Assembly: GCA_022575985.1 (NCBI GenBank)
Contig: JAKSXM010000129.1
Location: 992,001 to 1,056,000 of the forward strand
Origin: Anagrus nilaparvatae
Lineage: Eukaryota; Arthropoda; Insecta; Hymenoptera; Mymaridae
Length of the DNA: 64,000 nt
Direction: 5' to 3'
Below, piece by piece: positions 1 to 11,640 of the stretch; position 1 is the first letter of the stretch; each line of letters opens with the position of its first letter. A program made the translations under genes and the position numbers. Below the pieces are notes generated by a model that worked only from the letters and a program-made list of their open reading frames with translations, was not told where the DNA came from and made no database searches.

Positions 1-1495
1 TATGTTGAGCTAATAATTTAAGCTCTAAGTAATAAGTACTTACTTCAACAGCAAATTCCTTTATTGGGCGTATTGAATCTGGATTTGCAGTATTCCATAA
101 AACAGTAGCATTGGTCAAAGCAGCTTGAATCAACCTCATTAAAATAACCCAAGTCCATTTTTTGGATCTAAATATTGGTAAAACTCTACTGCAGTACTGA
201 TCATGTATGTCGACGCCACCCATGAATTTATTATAAACTTTAAATGCATTAGGAAAAGGAATATCTTTTTTTGTTCTACTTTCTTTGTCGTACCTTTTAA
301 CAGAACCTAAGGGAGTTACACCAGCTGCAGTAGATATAATGGAAACTGGTTTTGAATCTTGTACGGTAATAAAATTCAAACCACTATTACAATCATGTTG
401 CACCGCATAAGTTCCACGAGGAGCTTTCTTGTCAATTTCATTTTTTTCTGTTATTCTGTTCTCCCTCACTGTTCCTGTACCAGAAAGTCCATATTTTTTT
501 AGATGAACCAACAAATCAGGACAACAAAATAAATTGTCCATGTAAACGTGATAATTTATAAGTTTGCGATATGGAATGTTCTTTAACATGTTCTCAACCA
601 TTTTCACAACCACTCTGCTTCCTAAAGCAATATTCTCTAATTTTTCTACATACTCATTTTTACCACAGTAAATATCAAAATTAAAAACATATCCATTAGC
701 GCTACACAAAGCCCATAGTTTTATACCAAACCGTATAGGCTTTGTTTTTATAAATTGTTTTAATGATGATCTACCAAAGTATTTCACCATCATTTCATCT
801 ACAGATAAGGCTGTACAAAAAATACCAAACCTCATAATATTCTTTTTAAATATTTCAACGACAGATCTAACACGCCAAATTTTGTCGGTTGCTGTCTCAT
901 CCTTCCATTTGGAATATTTCAAATTACTTTTTATTTGTTCAAATTTAGGTCGATCCATGGCATCTTTTACTTCATCAGATTTCAAAAACCGATTACCTGA
1001 CCAATAATCTCGCTGAGCTAGCCGTTTATTATATGAAGAAAATATAATAATACCTACAAAAGTATTTAAATCTGACAAAGTAAGTTCGTAACCGTTTTCC
1101 TTAGTTGCTTCTATGATGTACGTTTTCAACTCGTCAGAGAAAAAATATTCAAATAACTCGACATGAGAACTATTTGAAATTTTTTTTTTATCTGAATCTT
1201 TTAGTAAAATTTCATTTACGAGAGGGTTTTCATAAATTTGTTCCCCTTCTATCCATTTATAAGTATGAGCTTCCTCTAATTTTTTTTGAGAGTTAGTAAA
1301 ATTATCGTATATTTTAGAATATGACTGAGGAGGATAAGAAAAATCAAATTTATTTGTCATATTCTCGTTTATTTCTATGTCATCATCAAATTCATTTTCA
1401 GATCCTCCTGAATCATCTCCATCAAAAGTAAACATCATATCATTATAAAATTCATTTTCTTGAATTTCATATAAATGATCTTGGTTTCTCGGCAT
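1..1495 (-). CDS. piggyBac-type transposase, C-terminus cut by window edge
   Basis: The frame is open for at least 498 codons from an ATG at 1495 to the left edge of the window. An in-frame TAA lies three codons upstream, which fixes the start. The N-terminus is acidic. The DDE_Tnp_1_7 core follows: a first Asp in 'ALSVDEMMVKYFG' near residue 226, a second in 'YMDNLF' near residue 320, and a third in 'GGVDIHDQY' near residue 421. These match the DDD catalytic triad of the piggyBac family, which cuts and pastes at TTAA. I checked the frame line by line and saw no stop or frameshift, which is unusual in this window. The C-terminal Cys-rich domain, if present, lies beyond the edge. It could be a domesticated PGBD-like gene, but the surroundings favour a transposon. 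Confidence 0.93.
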   Translation of the reverse strand, partial: MPRNQDHLYEIQENEFYNDMMFTFDGDDSGGSENEFDDDIEINENMTNKFDFSYPPQSYSKIYDNFTNSQKKLEEAHTYKWIEGEQIYENPLVNEILLKDSDKKKISNSSHVELFEYFFSDELKTYIIEATKENGYELTLSDLNTFVGIIIFSSYNKRLAQRDYWSGNRFLKSDEVKDAMDRPKFEQIKSNLKYSKWKDETATDKIWRVRSVVEIFKKNIMRFGIFCTALSVDEMMVKYFGRSSLKQFIKTKPIRFGIKLWALCSANGYVFNFDIYCGKNEYVEKLENIALGSRVVVKMVENMLKNIPYRKLINYHVYMDNLFCCPDLLVHLKKYGLSGTGTVRENRITEKNEIDKKAPRGTYAVQHDCNSGLNFITVQDSKPVSIISTAAGVTPLGSVKRYDKESRTKKDIPFPNAFKVYNKFMGGVDIHDQYCSRVLPIFRSKKWTWVILMRLIQAALTNATVLWNTANPDSIRPIKEFAVEVSTYYLELKLLAQH

Positions 1496-2258
1496 ATTAT
1501 CTTATAATCAATTACTTAGAAAAAAATTCTTTGAAAATTTTTTTTCTATTTATGATAGTTATAAATAGTTACTTATGATTCACTATTTACAAATGTTTTT
1601 TTAACAATAAAGTAGTTTATGATAAAAAATATTATCGAAAATCTAATTACAAATAGCCCAGGGAAAAGTTAACTAAAAAAAATTAATTTGTAAAATAATT
1701 TAGAACTCAAAATTTATTAAAGAAAAAATAAATATAAAAATATTAATTCTTTCAATAATTTTGTTTATAAAATCAAGTAATGAAACCAGAAAGAATTTGT
1801 ATATGAAATAAAGTAATTAAAAAAAAAATAGAGAGAAAAATTATTATTTGGACTGAAAAATATGCACCGTTTCAAAAAGGAAATATTTTATTTCTGTTTT
1901 TTTTAATCGTTAAATAGAAAATATAATATAAGCATTGAAGCAAAAATCAAAAAATAAAATTAACTTATAATTGTAATCTATAGCAAAAATTTAAATCAGC
2001 AAAAAAAATTTAACAAAAAACAAGGTTTTCGGCAAACATCTACCTAAGTAAGGTGAGAATTAGTGTTAACCCGTACCGAAAAATACTTTTCAGATCTTTA
2101 TTCAGACCTGTATACAGAATGCTTACAGACCAAAATACAGACCTGTATACTGGTCTGTATACTAGTAAAGTAATTTTTATAACGGGGAATCAACGGAAAA
2201 GGTAGCATAATCTAAATAACAGTTAAAAATAATTAAAAAATCTCAAAAAATAGCATGT
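1496..2258. other. AT-rich non-coding stretch
   Basis: No gene was found. It presumably holds the 5' flank of the piggyBac transposase. Near 2134-2160 there is a short perfect inverted repeat built on ATACAGACC/GGTCTGTAT. A convincing piggyBac terminal repeat (GGG followed by TTAA in the right orientation) was not found. Confidence 0.5.
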
Positions 2259-2702
2259 AGTTGCCTATTGTGGGCAACTGAATAATTTTTAGTAAAAACA
2301 GCTTCCATATTCGTGTTCGGAAATCCAAAAAACATAAGTAACACTTTAAAATTTTGAAAAACCTCCCAAAGTTAACCTAAAGTTGCCTATTGTGGGCAAC
2401 TGGAGCATATTCGGTAAAAACCGATGTCATATTCGTGCTCAGCGACCCAAAAAACATAAGTGACATTTACGAATACAGAAAAAAACCCAAAAATTAACCT
2501 AAAGTTGCCTATTGTGGGCAATTGGACAATATACGGTAAAAACCGATATCATATTCGTGCTCAGTGACCCAAAAAACATAAGTAACGATTACGAATACAG
2601 AAAAAAACCCAAAAATTAACCTAAAGTTGCCTATTGTGGGCAACTGGACAATATACGGTAAAAGCCGATATCATATTCGTGTTCAGCGACCCAAAAAACA
2701 TA
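2259..2702. repeat. Four-unit 122-bp tandem repeat with a hairpin in each unit
   Basis: Units start at 2259, 2381, 2503 and 2625, a spacing of exactly 122 bp; the last unit is shortened. Each begins with AGTTGCC-TATTGTG-GGCAACT, a 7-bp stem with a 7-nt loop (one base of the stem has changed in unit 3). Each then has a conserved 'catattcgtg...acccaaaaaacataa' part. Unit 1 is the most diverged; units 2 to 4 are close. A 99-codon open frame over unit 4 has no protein-like character. Confidence 0.9.
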
Positions 2703-3150
2703 AAAACCCGTTGGGAAATTCCATTTTCCTATTAAGGATAAAATTTGGCTACGAAATCTGTCTACAGGTCTGGTCTATCTATGATAATCATAAAATCAGC
2801 CGCCATTTTGGGTCAAAAAGCGGCAAAAAAATTTTTTTGACCATAAGGATTTTTTGTTTAGGTCCCATTGACCAACTTTTATTTATTTTTGGGGAGATGG
2901 AAAGCCATTTTCGGCATGATTTTTAAGTTGTAACAAAAAAATAGCGCTAAAAAATGTCAGTTTTTTTGATAAATATGGCCAAAAATCATGCGAGGGCTAA
3001 ATTTTTTTAAAATCCGACTCCAGATTTGAAATCTACGACCTCAAAAACATAAGATCCTGTATTCTAGAATAAAATTTTTTAATTTTTTTACTAAAAATTA
3101 TGCAGCTGAAATAAATGTAAAATATCCGTCAATCTTGACATTAATGGGGT
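2703..3150. other. AT-rich non-coding stretch
   Basis: Nothing recognisable. It lies between the 122-bp repeat and the outer edge of the large inverted repeat. Confidence 0.5.
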
Positions 3151-4602
3151 AATTTACATGAACTAATCATTCTTTTGCACAATAAAAGTAAATAATTAAA
3201 ATTTTGATATTACTGAATTTCATACTGCAATAATACAGAAAAACTTACTTAATAACACTGTAAAATATTAGATTAGACAATTTTAATTAAAATCATAAAA
3301 ATAAATCTATAATATTCAAATTAAATACCAAATAATAAGAAATGAGATTGTTTTGATTTCATAAATTGTTAGTATTAGACTTTAAATTAGGTATTAGACT
3401 TTAAAATATAGAATGTATTCAATATTATAACTTACAGAATAATTTTTATGAATAATTATCCTAATAACTGATATTGAATTTTGTTGGAAATGTATAATAA
3501 TGAAAGTGTAATTAAAGTTTTAGTTTATTAATTTAAGTATGTATTAAGAATCCAATTAGAAAGATAGTTTGAATCGAATCTTGGACTAAATAATAAACAG
3601 ATGTACAATTAAAATCTTAAATTTTGTAATAATCGAAAGAATATATTATTAGCTTTATATAATATAATATATTATTATTCTTGGTCAACGCTGGTTAATT
3701 ATACTTTTGGTTAATAAAATAATAAACTCAAATTATAATATTAAAATAACATAACTTAACTGACTACGAAATGTTAAAAATACTGAATTCTGTCAATTTG
3801 TTAAACAACATAATAATAGAAATAATACTTTAAAATTGCAATTTTTCAGGAGTAAAATCACTTTAAGCCCAGGAGTGTAACGATGCTCTTTACGTTTTCT
3901 TATTAATATACTATTTCTAATAATATTTAGGTTCTATGGACATCTATAGATATTAATGCGTTACTAGAATATTCTTATCTGTATAATGTATTCTAAAATA
4001 AGATAGGAAGCCGTCAAGTTAGTCTTTTGTAAGCTACCTACGGGAGCACATAACTCCGGTCTGTATGTTAAATACAGAACCGTTAATTGATAATAAATAT
4101 GATATTAATATAAAATTAATGTGGTGATCATTTCTTAACCTTCTGATGGGATTTTGGACCAAACCCCGTCACAATTTTTTATTTTTTTTTATTTTTTATT
4201 TTTTATTTTTTATTTTTTTTTAATCCGTATCCAAATCGGAAATGTCCAAATTCAAATATCGCCGTGTATTTCTTAAATATGCGTCACGATCTATTCTCCT
4301 TCCAATAAACGAAGGAGATGATTTAATGATCTCAACGCTAAAGTGGAATTTTTTTTCGCATATTGTGATTTCCGGTTTACCATCCACCATGTGGGTAATT
4401 GATTTAAATTCCTTTTTACAAAATGAACAAACATTATTTCGCAACATCCACTGACTTATACACTTGAAACAAAATTTATGCATGCAAGAACTCAAAGTCT
4501 TGCAAATTCTCCAAACAAATACCGCACTCTCCCTCCTTCCCTTATCACTATCTTCTAAACCCACCAACTCAACATTTTATTCCCATCCTTATCGGCTTTG
4601 CC
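3151..4602. repeat. Left arm of a ~1.4-kb inverted repeat
   Basis: Read as the reverse complement, this stretch matches 5120-6530 almost throughout. It ends outside near 'aatttacatgaactaatcat' and inside at 'atcggctttgcc'. The main difference is about 30 extra bases near 3655-3690 in this arm. From outside in, it holds unassigned AT-rich DNA, the 298-bp LTR-like sequence (reverse), an A/T-rich tract and a damaged RING gene. The arms together form a potential hairpin with a ~517-bp loop. Confidence 0.92.
3876..4173 (-). repeat. 298-bp LTR-like repeat, copy 1 (reverse)
   Basis: Read on the minus strand it begins TGTGACGGGG and ends CGTTACA. The TG...CA ends with short imperfect inverted termini (TGTGACG/TGTAACG) are the hallmark of a retroviral-type LTR. 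Copies at 5534-5831 and 18956-19253 are also 298 bp and nearly identical. No equal target-site duplication flanks any copy. No start of a Gag or Pol frame lies next to it. Confidence 0.7.
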
Positions 4603-4659
4603 TAAAGACATTGGTTTTTCACTCTCACAAACCGTCGCGAGATCCATAAGAGATGCCAT
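4220..4659 (-). pseudogene. RING-finger protein gene, frameshifted (left copy)
   Basis: The frame starts at an ATG at 4659, directly after an in-frame TAA, and the N-terminus lies in the loop outside the duplicated arm. About 50 residues lead into a C3HC4-type RING: CGIC, then CMHKFC with FKCISQW, then CSFC. The gene ends in a basic stretch and 'DISDLDTD'. Two single-base lesions break it, one near 4577 and one between the first Cys pair and CMH near 4485. The undamaged product would have been about 147 residues. RING domains of this type bind zinc and usually act as ubiquitin E3 ligases. The family could not be named; host, viral or element origin are all open. This copy keeps the second RING cysteine, which is Tyr in the other copy. 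Confidence 0.75.
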
Positions 4660-5119
4660 TTACTCGGTTACCAAAATAAAACTAATACCCTTTTAATTTA
4701 TTTGTATACGATTTAAAATATTTACCCGAGAAATCGTAAGATAACTCCACCCCTCTCCCTGCCCGTTGTAGCATCCCCTTTTCAAATATTCATATAAGAT
4801 ATTTGCATCGCTATAGTAAGAAAAAATTTTCAACATGCCCATCCCTTAAAAAGTAAATACATTTTTTCGTATAAAATAAAAAAATACTCGCCTTTTCTAA
4901 TATTCATTAGAAAAAAAATTTTTAAACAACTTAAAAATACCCATATCATAATTTTATAGCTTGAACCTTTAAATAAATAGACACCCTCTTAAACCTCTTT
5001 TACACATACTTACTTAACATTTACATAACTATAGAACAAAATATTCATTCAAAAATTTTCCACACACACCCTCTATAATACTTTTATTATTGAAATCACT
5101 TGACAAAACATATTTAATC
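4660..5119. other. Loop of the inverted repeat, non-coding
   Basis: This is the unpaired part between the two arms. It contains the upstream flank of the left RING gene and otherwise no recognisable gene. Confidence 0.6.
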
Positions 5120-5504
5120 GGCAAAGCCGATAAGGATGGGAATAAGAATGTTGAGTTGGTGTGTTTAGAAGATAGTGATAAGGGGAAGGAGGGAGAGTGC
5201 GGTATTTATTTGGAGAATTTGCAAGACTTTGAGTTCTTGCATGCATAAATTTTGTTTCAAGTGTATAAGTCAGTGGATGTTGCGAAATAATGTTTGTTCA
5301 TTTTGTAAAAAGGAATTTAAATCAATTACCCACATGGTGGATGGTAAACCGGAAATCACAATATGCGAAAAAAAATTCCACTTTAGCGTTGAGATCATTA
5401 GATCATCTCCTTCGTTTATTGGAAGGAGAATAGATCGTGACGCATATTTAAGAAATACACGGCGATATTTGAATTTGGACATTTCCGATTCGGATACGGA
5501 TTAA
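5120..5504 (+). pseudogene. RING-finger protein gene, truncated and frameshifted (right copy)
   Basis: The reading frame enters from the arm boundary without its N-terminus, so this is the derived copy. It shares with the left copy the frameshift between the first Cys pair and CMHKFC, so that lesion predates the duplication. The second Cys of CGIC has become Tyr (TGT to TAT), which would itself disturb zinc binding. The upstream one-base lesion of the left copy is absent here. The rest (FKCISQWM, CSFCKKEF, the basic C-terminus) is nearly identical. Non-functional as read. Confidence 0.75.
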
Positions 5505-5533
5505 AAAAAAATAAAAAATAAAAAATAAAAAAT

Positions 5534-5831
5534 TGTGACGGGGTTTGGTCCAAAATCCCATCAGAAGGTTAAGAAATGATCACCACATTAATTTTATATT
5601 AATATCATATTTATTATCAATTAACGGTTCTGTATTTAACATACAGACCGGAGTTATGTGCTCCCGTAGGTAGCTTACAAAAGACTAACTTGACGGCTTC
5701 CTATCTTATTTTAGAATACATTATACAGATAAGAATATTCTAGTAACGCATTAATATCTATAGATGTCCATAGAACCTAAATATTATTAGAAATAGTATA
5801 TTAATAAGAAAACGTAAAGAGCATCGTTACA
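5534..5831 (+). repeat. 298-bp LTR-like repeat, copy 2 (forward)
   Basis: It starts TGTGACGGGG and ends CGTTACA, directly after an A-rich tract that follows the RING gene's TAA. The 3' neighbour is 'ctcctgggcttaaag'. Same length as copies 1 and 3. Confidence 0.7.
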
Positions 5832-6530
5832 CTCCTGGGCTTAAAGTGATTTTACTCCTGAAAAATTGCAATTTTAAAGTATTATTTCTATTATTATGTT
5901 GTTTAACAAATTGACAGAATTCAGTATTTTTAACATTTCGTAGTCAGTTAAGTTATGTTATTTTAATATTATAATTTGAGTTTATTATTTTATTAACCAA
6001 AAGTATAATTAACCAGCGTTGACCAAGCTAATAATATATTCTTTCGATTATTACAAAATTTAAGATTTTAATTGTACATCTGTTTATTATTTAGTCCAAG
6101 ATTCGATTCAAACTATCTTTCTAATTGGATTCTTAATACATACTTAAATTAATAAACTAAAACTTTAATTACACTTTCATTATTATACATTTCCAACAAA
6201 ATTCAATATCAGTTATTAGGATAATTATTCATAAAAATTATTCTGTAAGTTATAATATTGAATACATTCTATATTTTAAAGTCTAATACCTAATTTAAAG
6301 TCTAATACTAACAATTTATGAAATCAAAACAATCTCATTTCTTATTATTTGGTATTTAATTTAAATATTATAGATTTATTTTTATGATTTTAATTAAAAT
6401 TTTCTAATCTAATATTTTACAGTGTTATTAAGTAAGTTTTGCTGTATTATTGCAGTATGAAATTCAGTAATATCAAAATTTTAATTATTTACTTTTATTG
6501 TGCAATAGAATGATTAGTTCGTGTAAATTA

Positions 6531-8203
6531 TTTTACATTTTATTAGATATTAATATATTTGTATGAGTATAATGTTTCTTATAGTTTTCTAATTTTATTT
6601 TATATAAAAATGCTGTTTTCCTTAGAACAAAAAATTGTTTGACTAATCTCTGACATATATACTGGTATTTTGATTTCATAAATTTTATATTGTTTTTGTA
6701 ACTAGTGTGTAATATTTTCTTACAATGGCCACTGAATTTTCATTTTTAAAATATAAACTTTCACAAATTGTATTGACTATTTAGTTATCATAAGTAATGG
6801 TTTTGTATACATAAAATTACAACGATTCTATAAAATGAGCGTATCACTAATATAATTCTAGTGCTTAGAGTAGAATAAAATTTGCAATATTATTTTTACG
6901 AATGTTATTATGTCAATTTACATGAATAATGTGTAATTATTATTTAGGTATAACATTAATTTAAACATTTCTTTGCTATTATTTTTATCATCATAGTTTT
7001 TGAAAATGGAATAGTTTGGTATATCTCTAAAAACTTATTTGTTTCTAGTTTAAGTTTTATTTATATAAAGTTGGAGTAATTGATTTATAGTTTACTATAA
7101 TTTTGTAAAATATTTTTAATGATTATCAGGCTAATTAAAATGCTTCTATTACAATGAGATATTTGACTATTTTATTATTAACTTAGCTAATAGTGTGATT
7201 TAGGTTGTTATTAGTGTACATTGAGGTTAGGAAGGGAGTGGAGTTTTAGTGGGTATAGGCAAAGTAGGTCGAGTCGAGTGTACAACACTCTCCCTTTTTT
7301 GAAAAAATGTTCACTTATCACTTTTTATTTCTTAAATTATTTACTGTATTTAATTGAAAGTTGTTAGTTGCTTTAGAACAATATTTGTACGGAATTTTTA
7401 GAATTTATAAACCATAAATAATTTAGTTTGTTAGCTATTATTTATTACTTCTATAAACATTATTTAATTTAAAAGGTTTAGCTACAACCTTAACTCTATA
7501 AATGTATTTCGTATTATCGAAAATGCGTTTAGTATTTTAAAAACTTCATCGTTAATAACTGCACTAAATATTGTTAAATAAATAAATACATATATTGAAG
7601 GGTATAAAATTATTGTTTTGAAATTTTATACTTTACAACATTTTAAAAAGGATATAATTAAAATATAATTGATAATTGAAACTTTAATTAAGATTCGTAA
7701 TATGATGATTTTGAATTTTTAATACACACTTTTTGTTAATTCTTAACTTCAGAATTTGACCGTAAATTATTATACTTTAATTTTATAATATGCTTTATGA
7801 AAACTATACTTTGCTAAAGTAAAGCAGATTTGTTTAATTTATGAAACTCTATTAACTTTCTCTAACTTCTTTTAATTTTCTCTAACAATTACTTGATCAT
7901 GGCTATTTCTTATTATCAAAACAATTACATTTTATTATCATTTTATTTTACTTAAAATTTCAATTTCTGTGATAAACTAAATTAAATATTTTATATTTAT
8001 AAAGAAAATTAATGATCAAATACTATATACTGATCTAATACGAGAATCAGTAGTTAACTTATTGATAAATTTGCTCTCAAGGTATATATTATTCAAATTC
8101 TATTATTTATTGAATTTAAAGAAAAATTGTATAAGTTATAATTAATTCAATTTACCGGATAGTAATTAAGTTTATTATGAATATACTATGCATGAATAAA
8201 ACG
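6531..8203. other. AT-rich stretch without genes
   Basis: No coding potential was seen. A less AT-rich patch at about 7225-7300 (purine-rich, then 'cgagtcgagtgtacaacactc') stands out. It could be an edge of the retroelement whose Gag frame lies at 8204-10537, but no matching second copy was found here. Confidence 0.5.
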
Positions 8204-10537
8204 CTATACATTTCTTGTATTAAATTCACTATTTCTAAAAATCTTTGACTTAAGAGAATGTGAAGAAAATCTTTGTTCTTTGTTTTTATCAATTAGCCAT
8301 TGAATATGAAATCTTTTTTCATACATTGGTTTTAGACTATTGACTTGATGAAATTCAGTGTTATCAATATGCGACTTAGAATCTAATATTAATTTATTTG
8401 ATTTTTCTGTTTGTATTAGGTTGTTATTGCAATTTTTAAATACATTTCTAAATGTTTTTGAAGACATTCGATTATTGAAAGTGACTATATTATTAGTAAG
8501 TTTTGATTTACCTAAATATTACATTACTGATTTCCTAAGGTTTATTATATTATTGTATTTTATGCTTTGCTTAATTCCTATTACATTTTTCAATTTATCT
8601 AGTACATTAATATTCATTTTATATTTATTGTATTGTTTGGCTCTTTTTACAAATTTCATTCTGTGTAAGTTAACTCTAATTTTTCGCAAATTTCAAAAAT
8701 TAAAGACTGTTATTTTTGATTTACTATTTTTAGATTTCTTTTGATTACTTTCTTGTTTGGTTAAATGTTTATAATTAATTTTATAATACAACATGGAATT
8801 CCTATTTTTGTTGAATTTATCATTTGTTAGTAATGCTTTATCGAGATTTACTGTTTTATTTTGTTTAATAGTTATTTGCAAACTGTTAGCATTTAAGCTG
8901 TTTACTTTTGTTTCTTGCTTTTCTTCATTTAATGTTACCTTATTCATAACAGCTTTCAAGTCAGTAATTTTGTTTAATAGTTTTATTTCGTTTAAGCTGT
9001 CAGTGAAATAATGAGAGTGCTTGATATTATTTACATTTGAGGTTACGGATTTCTCATATTCAATTTCTCCACCCTTTAAGGTTTCATTTGATCTTTCTTG
9101 TTTTAATTTACTCAAATCAGTTATTTCTTTTGTACCTAATCTTTGATGGTTACATTTTTCAGCTGAATCGTGCATTCTGTTTACATTCTGATTACATGCT
9201 GATTTTATAATCTTACTCTTTGAATCGGGTATGCTATTTGAATATATTTCTTTTTTGCTTGACTGTTTAATATAATGTGTTTCTTGTGTGTCTAATTCTG
9301 AACAAAGTTCTTTTTTGTTTTGAGTATTTTTCAAATGTATATTTTTACTTTTAGATCCGGTTTCATCGATTGATAGATCCAACGTTTTCAGTTTTTTTGT
9401 TTTTAGTGTATTTAGAGATTTTGAAATTGGAGCTTTCGGATCATTTTTCGCTATTGCATCATCATGAGAATTAACATACTTATTATTCCTTATTTTCATA
9501 TTTCCTTTCGGTGGATGATTTGCTAGATTAGGGTGAACAGTTTGTATTTCATTCTTTACAGAAATTTCTGATTGTCTTGTAGTAGCGCTGGATATTGCGC
9601 AAAGACTTTGAACTTCTTGTCTTGATTTTCTCACATCCTTACTAGGATTACAAGCCTGAGTATTTTGGATATTGTTTTTTGATATATTGGTCTTATTTAT
9701 AAAATGGTTGTCTTTTTCTGTAAAAACATTGATTTGATGTTGTTCTATATTATAATGAGCTTGGTTATTCTGAAGAATAAAAAGCTCAATTTCTAAAGCC
9801 TCTTTAAATGCATAAGCTAGATTATTAGGCTTGCTTGGTTTGAGAATGTAAGCAATATTATAGTCCAAATTACTAATATATTTTTCAGTAGCTTCTTTTT
9901 CTATAATATCTAAAGCTAGTTCTTGGTATTCTGAGGTATTGTAATTTGCTTGAGTTGCGTATCGTAATTCTTGGAAACATTTAAAAAATCTATTGTTATA
10001 ATTATCTACTGTAGTGTAATTCTGATAAATTGTATATAAATTGTGTTTGCAAATATCAATTGAAGTATTGTATTTTAAATTTTTACGCAATGTATCAAAA
10101 AGTTTTTCATATGAATCAATATGTTCGAATCTAATTGCTAGTTCTGCATCTTTTTGAATTTTTTCAGCTATTATATTACGAAGCAATAAATCTGACTGGT
10201 TGCAGTGAGTTCTTGCCCTTTCAATAGATTTGATAAAGTGTTCTAATCAACAATCATCTTTACCCTTGAATGTTTTAATGGTTCTTATCAATTCTTTTGC
10301 TGGATATAAATTTTTTACCTTGAAAATATTTCTTTCTTGTTCAAAATTAAATATAGTTTCTGTTACAATATGAATTGCATTTTCGTCATCTTTAATTAAA
10401 TTATTAATTTCAAATCTTTCTAATTCATGTTTCGATTTAAGTTGATGCAGCTTATCTTTACCATAATTTTCAACTATACAATTTTGTAAAGCTATATATT
10501 GCTTATAATGATTTACTATTAAATTCTTTAACTCCAT
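8204..10537 (-). pseudogene. Gag-like protein of an LTR retroelement, three nonsense codons
   Basis: One frame of 778 codons runs from an ATG at 10537 to a stop at 8204. It is interrupted only by TGA at 10249-10247, TGA at 8695-8693 and a TAA near 8522. Residues ~90-270 look like a Ty3/Gypsy (errantivirus-type) Gag capsid: 'KGKDD', stop, 'LEHFIKSIERAR', then 'NRFFKCFQELRYATQ' and 'KYISNLDYNIAY'. The C-terminal half is Lys/Asn/Ser-rich with no zinc knuckle. Gag assembles the particle and packages RNA. No Pol frame follows on the minus strand. A domesticated Gag gene is possible, but the stops argue against present function. Confidence 0.65.
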
Positions 10538-11640
10538 AGTTAATTAAATGCAAAGGTATCTATTATGAGTTAAAAGTAAGAATATCTACTCTCCACTCTT
10601 TGAAAAATTAGGTATAAGGATTTAATTGTAAAGTTAAATTGTAAATCTAAGATTAAAAATAAAAGTCCTATTAATGATTAATTTATTCTTCAAAAAGCTG
10701 TTTTTGTAATTCCAATTAAATATTTAATTATGAGTATATAAGTAATAATTATTCTGAACTAAGCTATTACTAATTGCTTAATAATAGACTTGATTTATCT
10801 GTTAAACGACTACATAATTATACACATAATTTTATGAGTAAGTTATTTTTTACTATCAAATCATCAATTCAGATATTCTTTAAAATTATATTTTAAGAAT
10901 ATATGTATTGTATTATGAATACTATTTATACCTGTCGCAAATGTAAATTTTAATTTAATTGTAATTATGATTATTAAGATATGTAATTATAAGCATTTTA
11001 TGTACGGTTGATTTAAAAATTAGAGATATCCAAAATTATTTAAATATTTTTGCAAAACTTATGCGTCTAATGATTTGTTTTTATACTTTAATTTACTAAT
11101 ATTAATGTTTTTAATTTTTAAATTTATAATAATTTAATATTGATTAAAGTTTGATAACTGAAAGTTTTTTTTTATTTCATTTTTTCATTTTATTTAGCAA
11201 AAATTAAAACATTTCTTATTTCTTAACTAATTTAATTATTGAATACTTATTTATATTATTTTTTGCTGATAAATATTGAATGTATTTTTACAATGTTTTA
11301 TTAGTATTATTCTCAAAAAAATCTCAACTAAAATTTCTTATAAATTATTGTTTATTTGTATTATTTTGTCTTCGAGTATTTAAAGCGTTATTTTTATTTT
11401 TTGTTTTAATAAATAAAGCATATTAATGTAATCTACTTTGTTTTGTGTATATCCAACATTTAGATGTTATATTTTAATTAATCAGTATTTTATGATTATT
11501 GTATCATTTTAACGAGAGCTACTCCCCCTCCTTTAAAATATCTTTCATTCGCCTAAAAGGTTAATTAAAAATCTGCTTACTACTAACACTTAACTTCTTA
11601 AATAATAAAGAATTCCAAAACTGGATTCTCCAAATTTTTA
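10538..11640. other. AT-rich 5' flank of the Gag-like frame
   Basis: No gene was found. By position it would be the leader of the retroelement. A pyrimidine patch 'gctactccccctcc' lies near 11519. Confidence 0.5.

Larger units (their letters stand above)
5120..6530. repeat. Right arm of the ~1.4-kb inverted repeat
   Basis: Inverted copy of 3151-4602. It ends outside at 'gattagttcgtgtaaatt' and begins at the GGC of 'cggcaaagccgataagg'. Small differences between arms include point changes and a few indels, so the duplication is not brand new. It carries the truncated right RING copy and LTR-like copy 2 in forward orientation. Confidence 0.92.

Noticed and set aside
2063..2075. TTAACCCG as the end of the piggyBac element
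   Set aside because: The orientation is wrong for an element lying to the left, and no matching terminal repeat was found.
2627..2926. 99-codon open frame
   Set aside because: It starts inside the 122-bp tandem repeat and has no protein-like pattern.
4242..4454. Frame opposite the left RING gene (and its mirror at 5270-5482)
   Set aside because: Antisense shadows of the RING coding sequence.
8358..9011. Hydrophobic plus-strand frames 8358-8744 and 8793-9011
   Set aside because: They lie opposite the Lys/Asn-rich Gag tail; antisense of such codons gives Phe/Leu runs.
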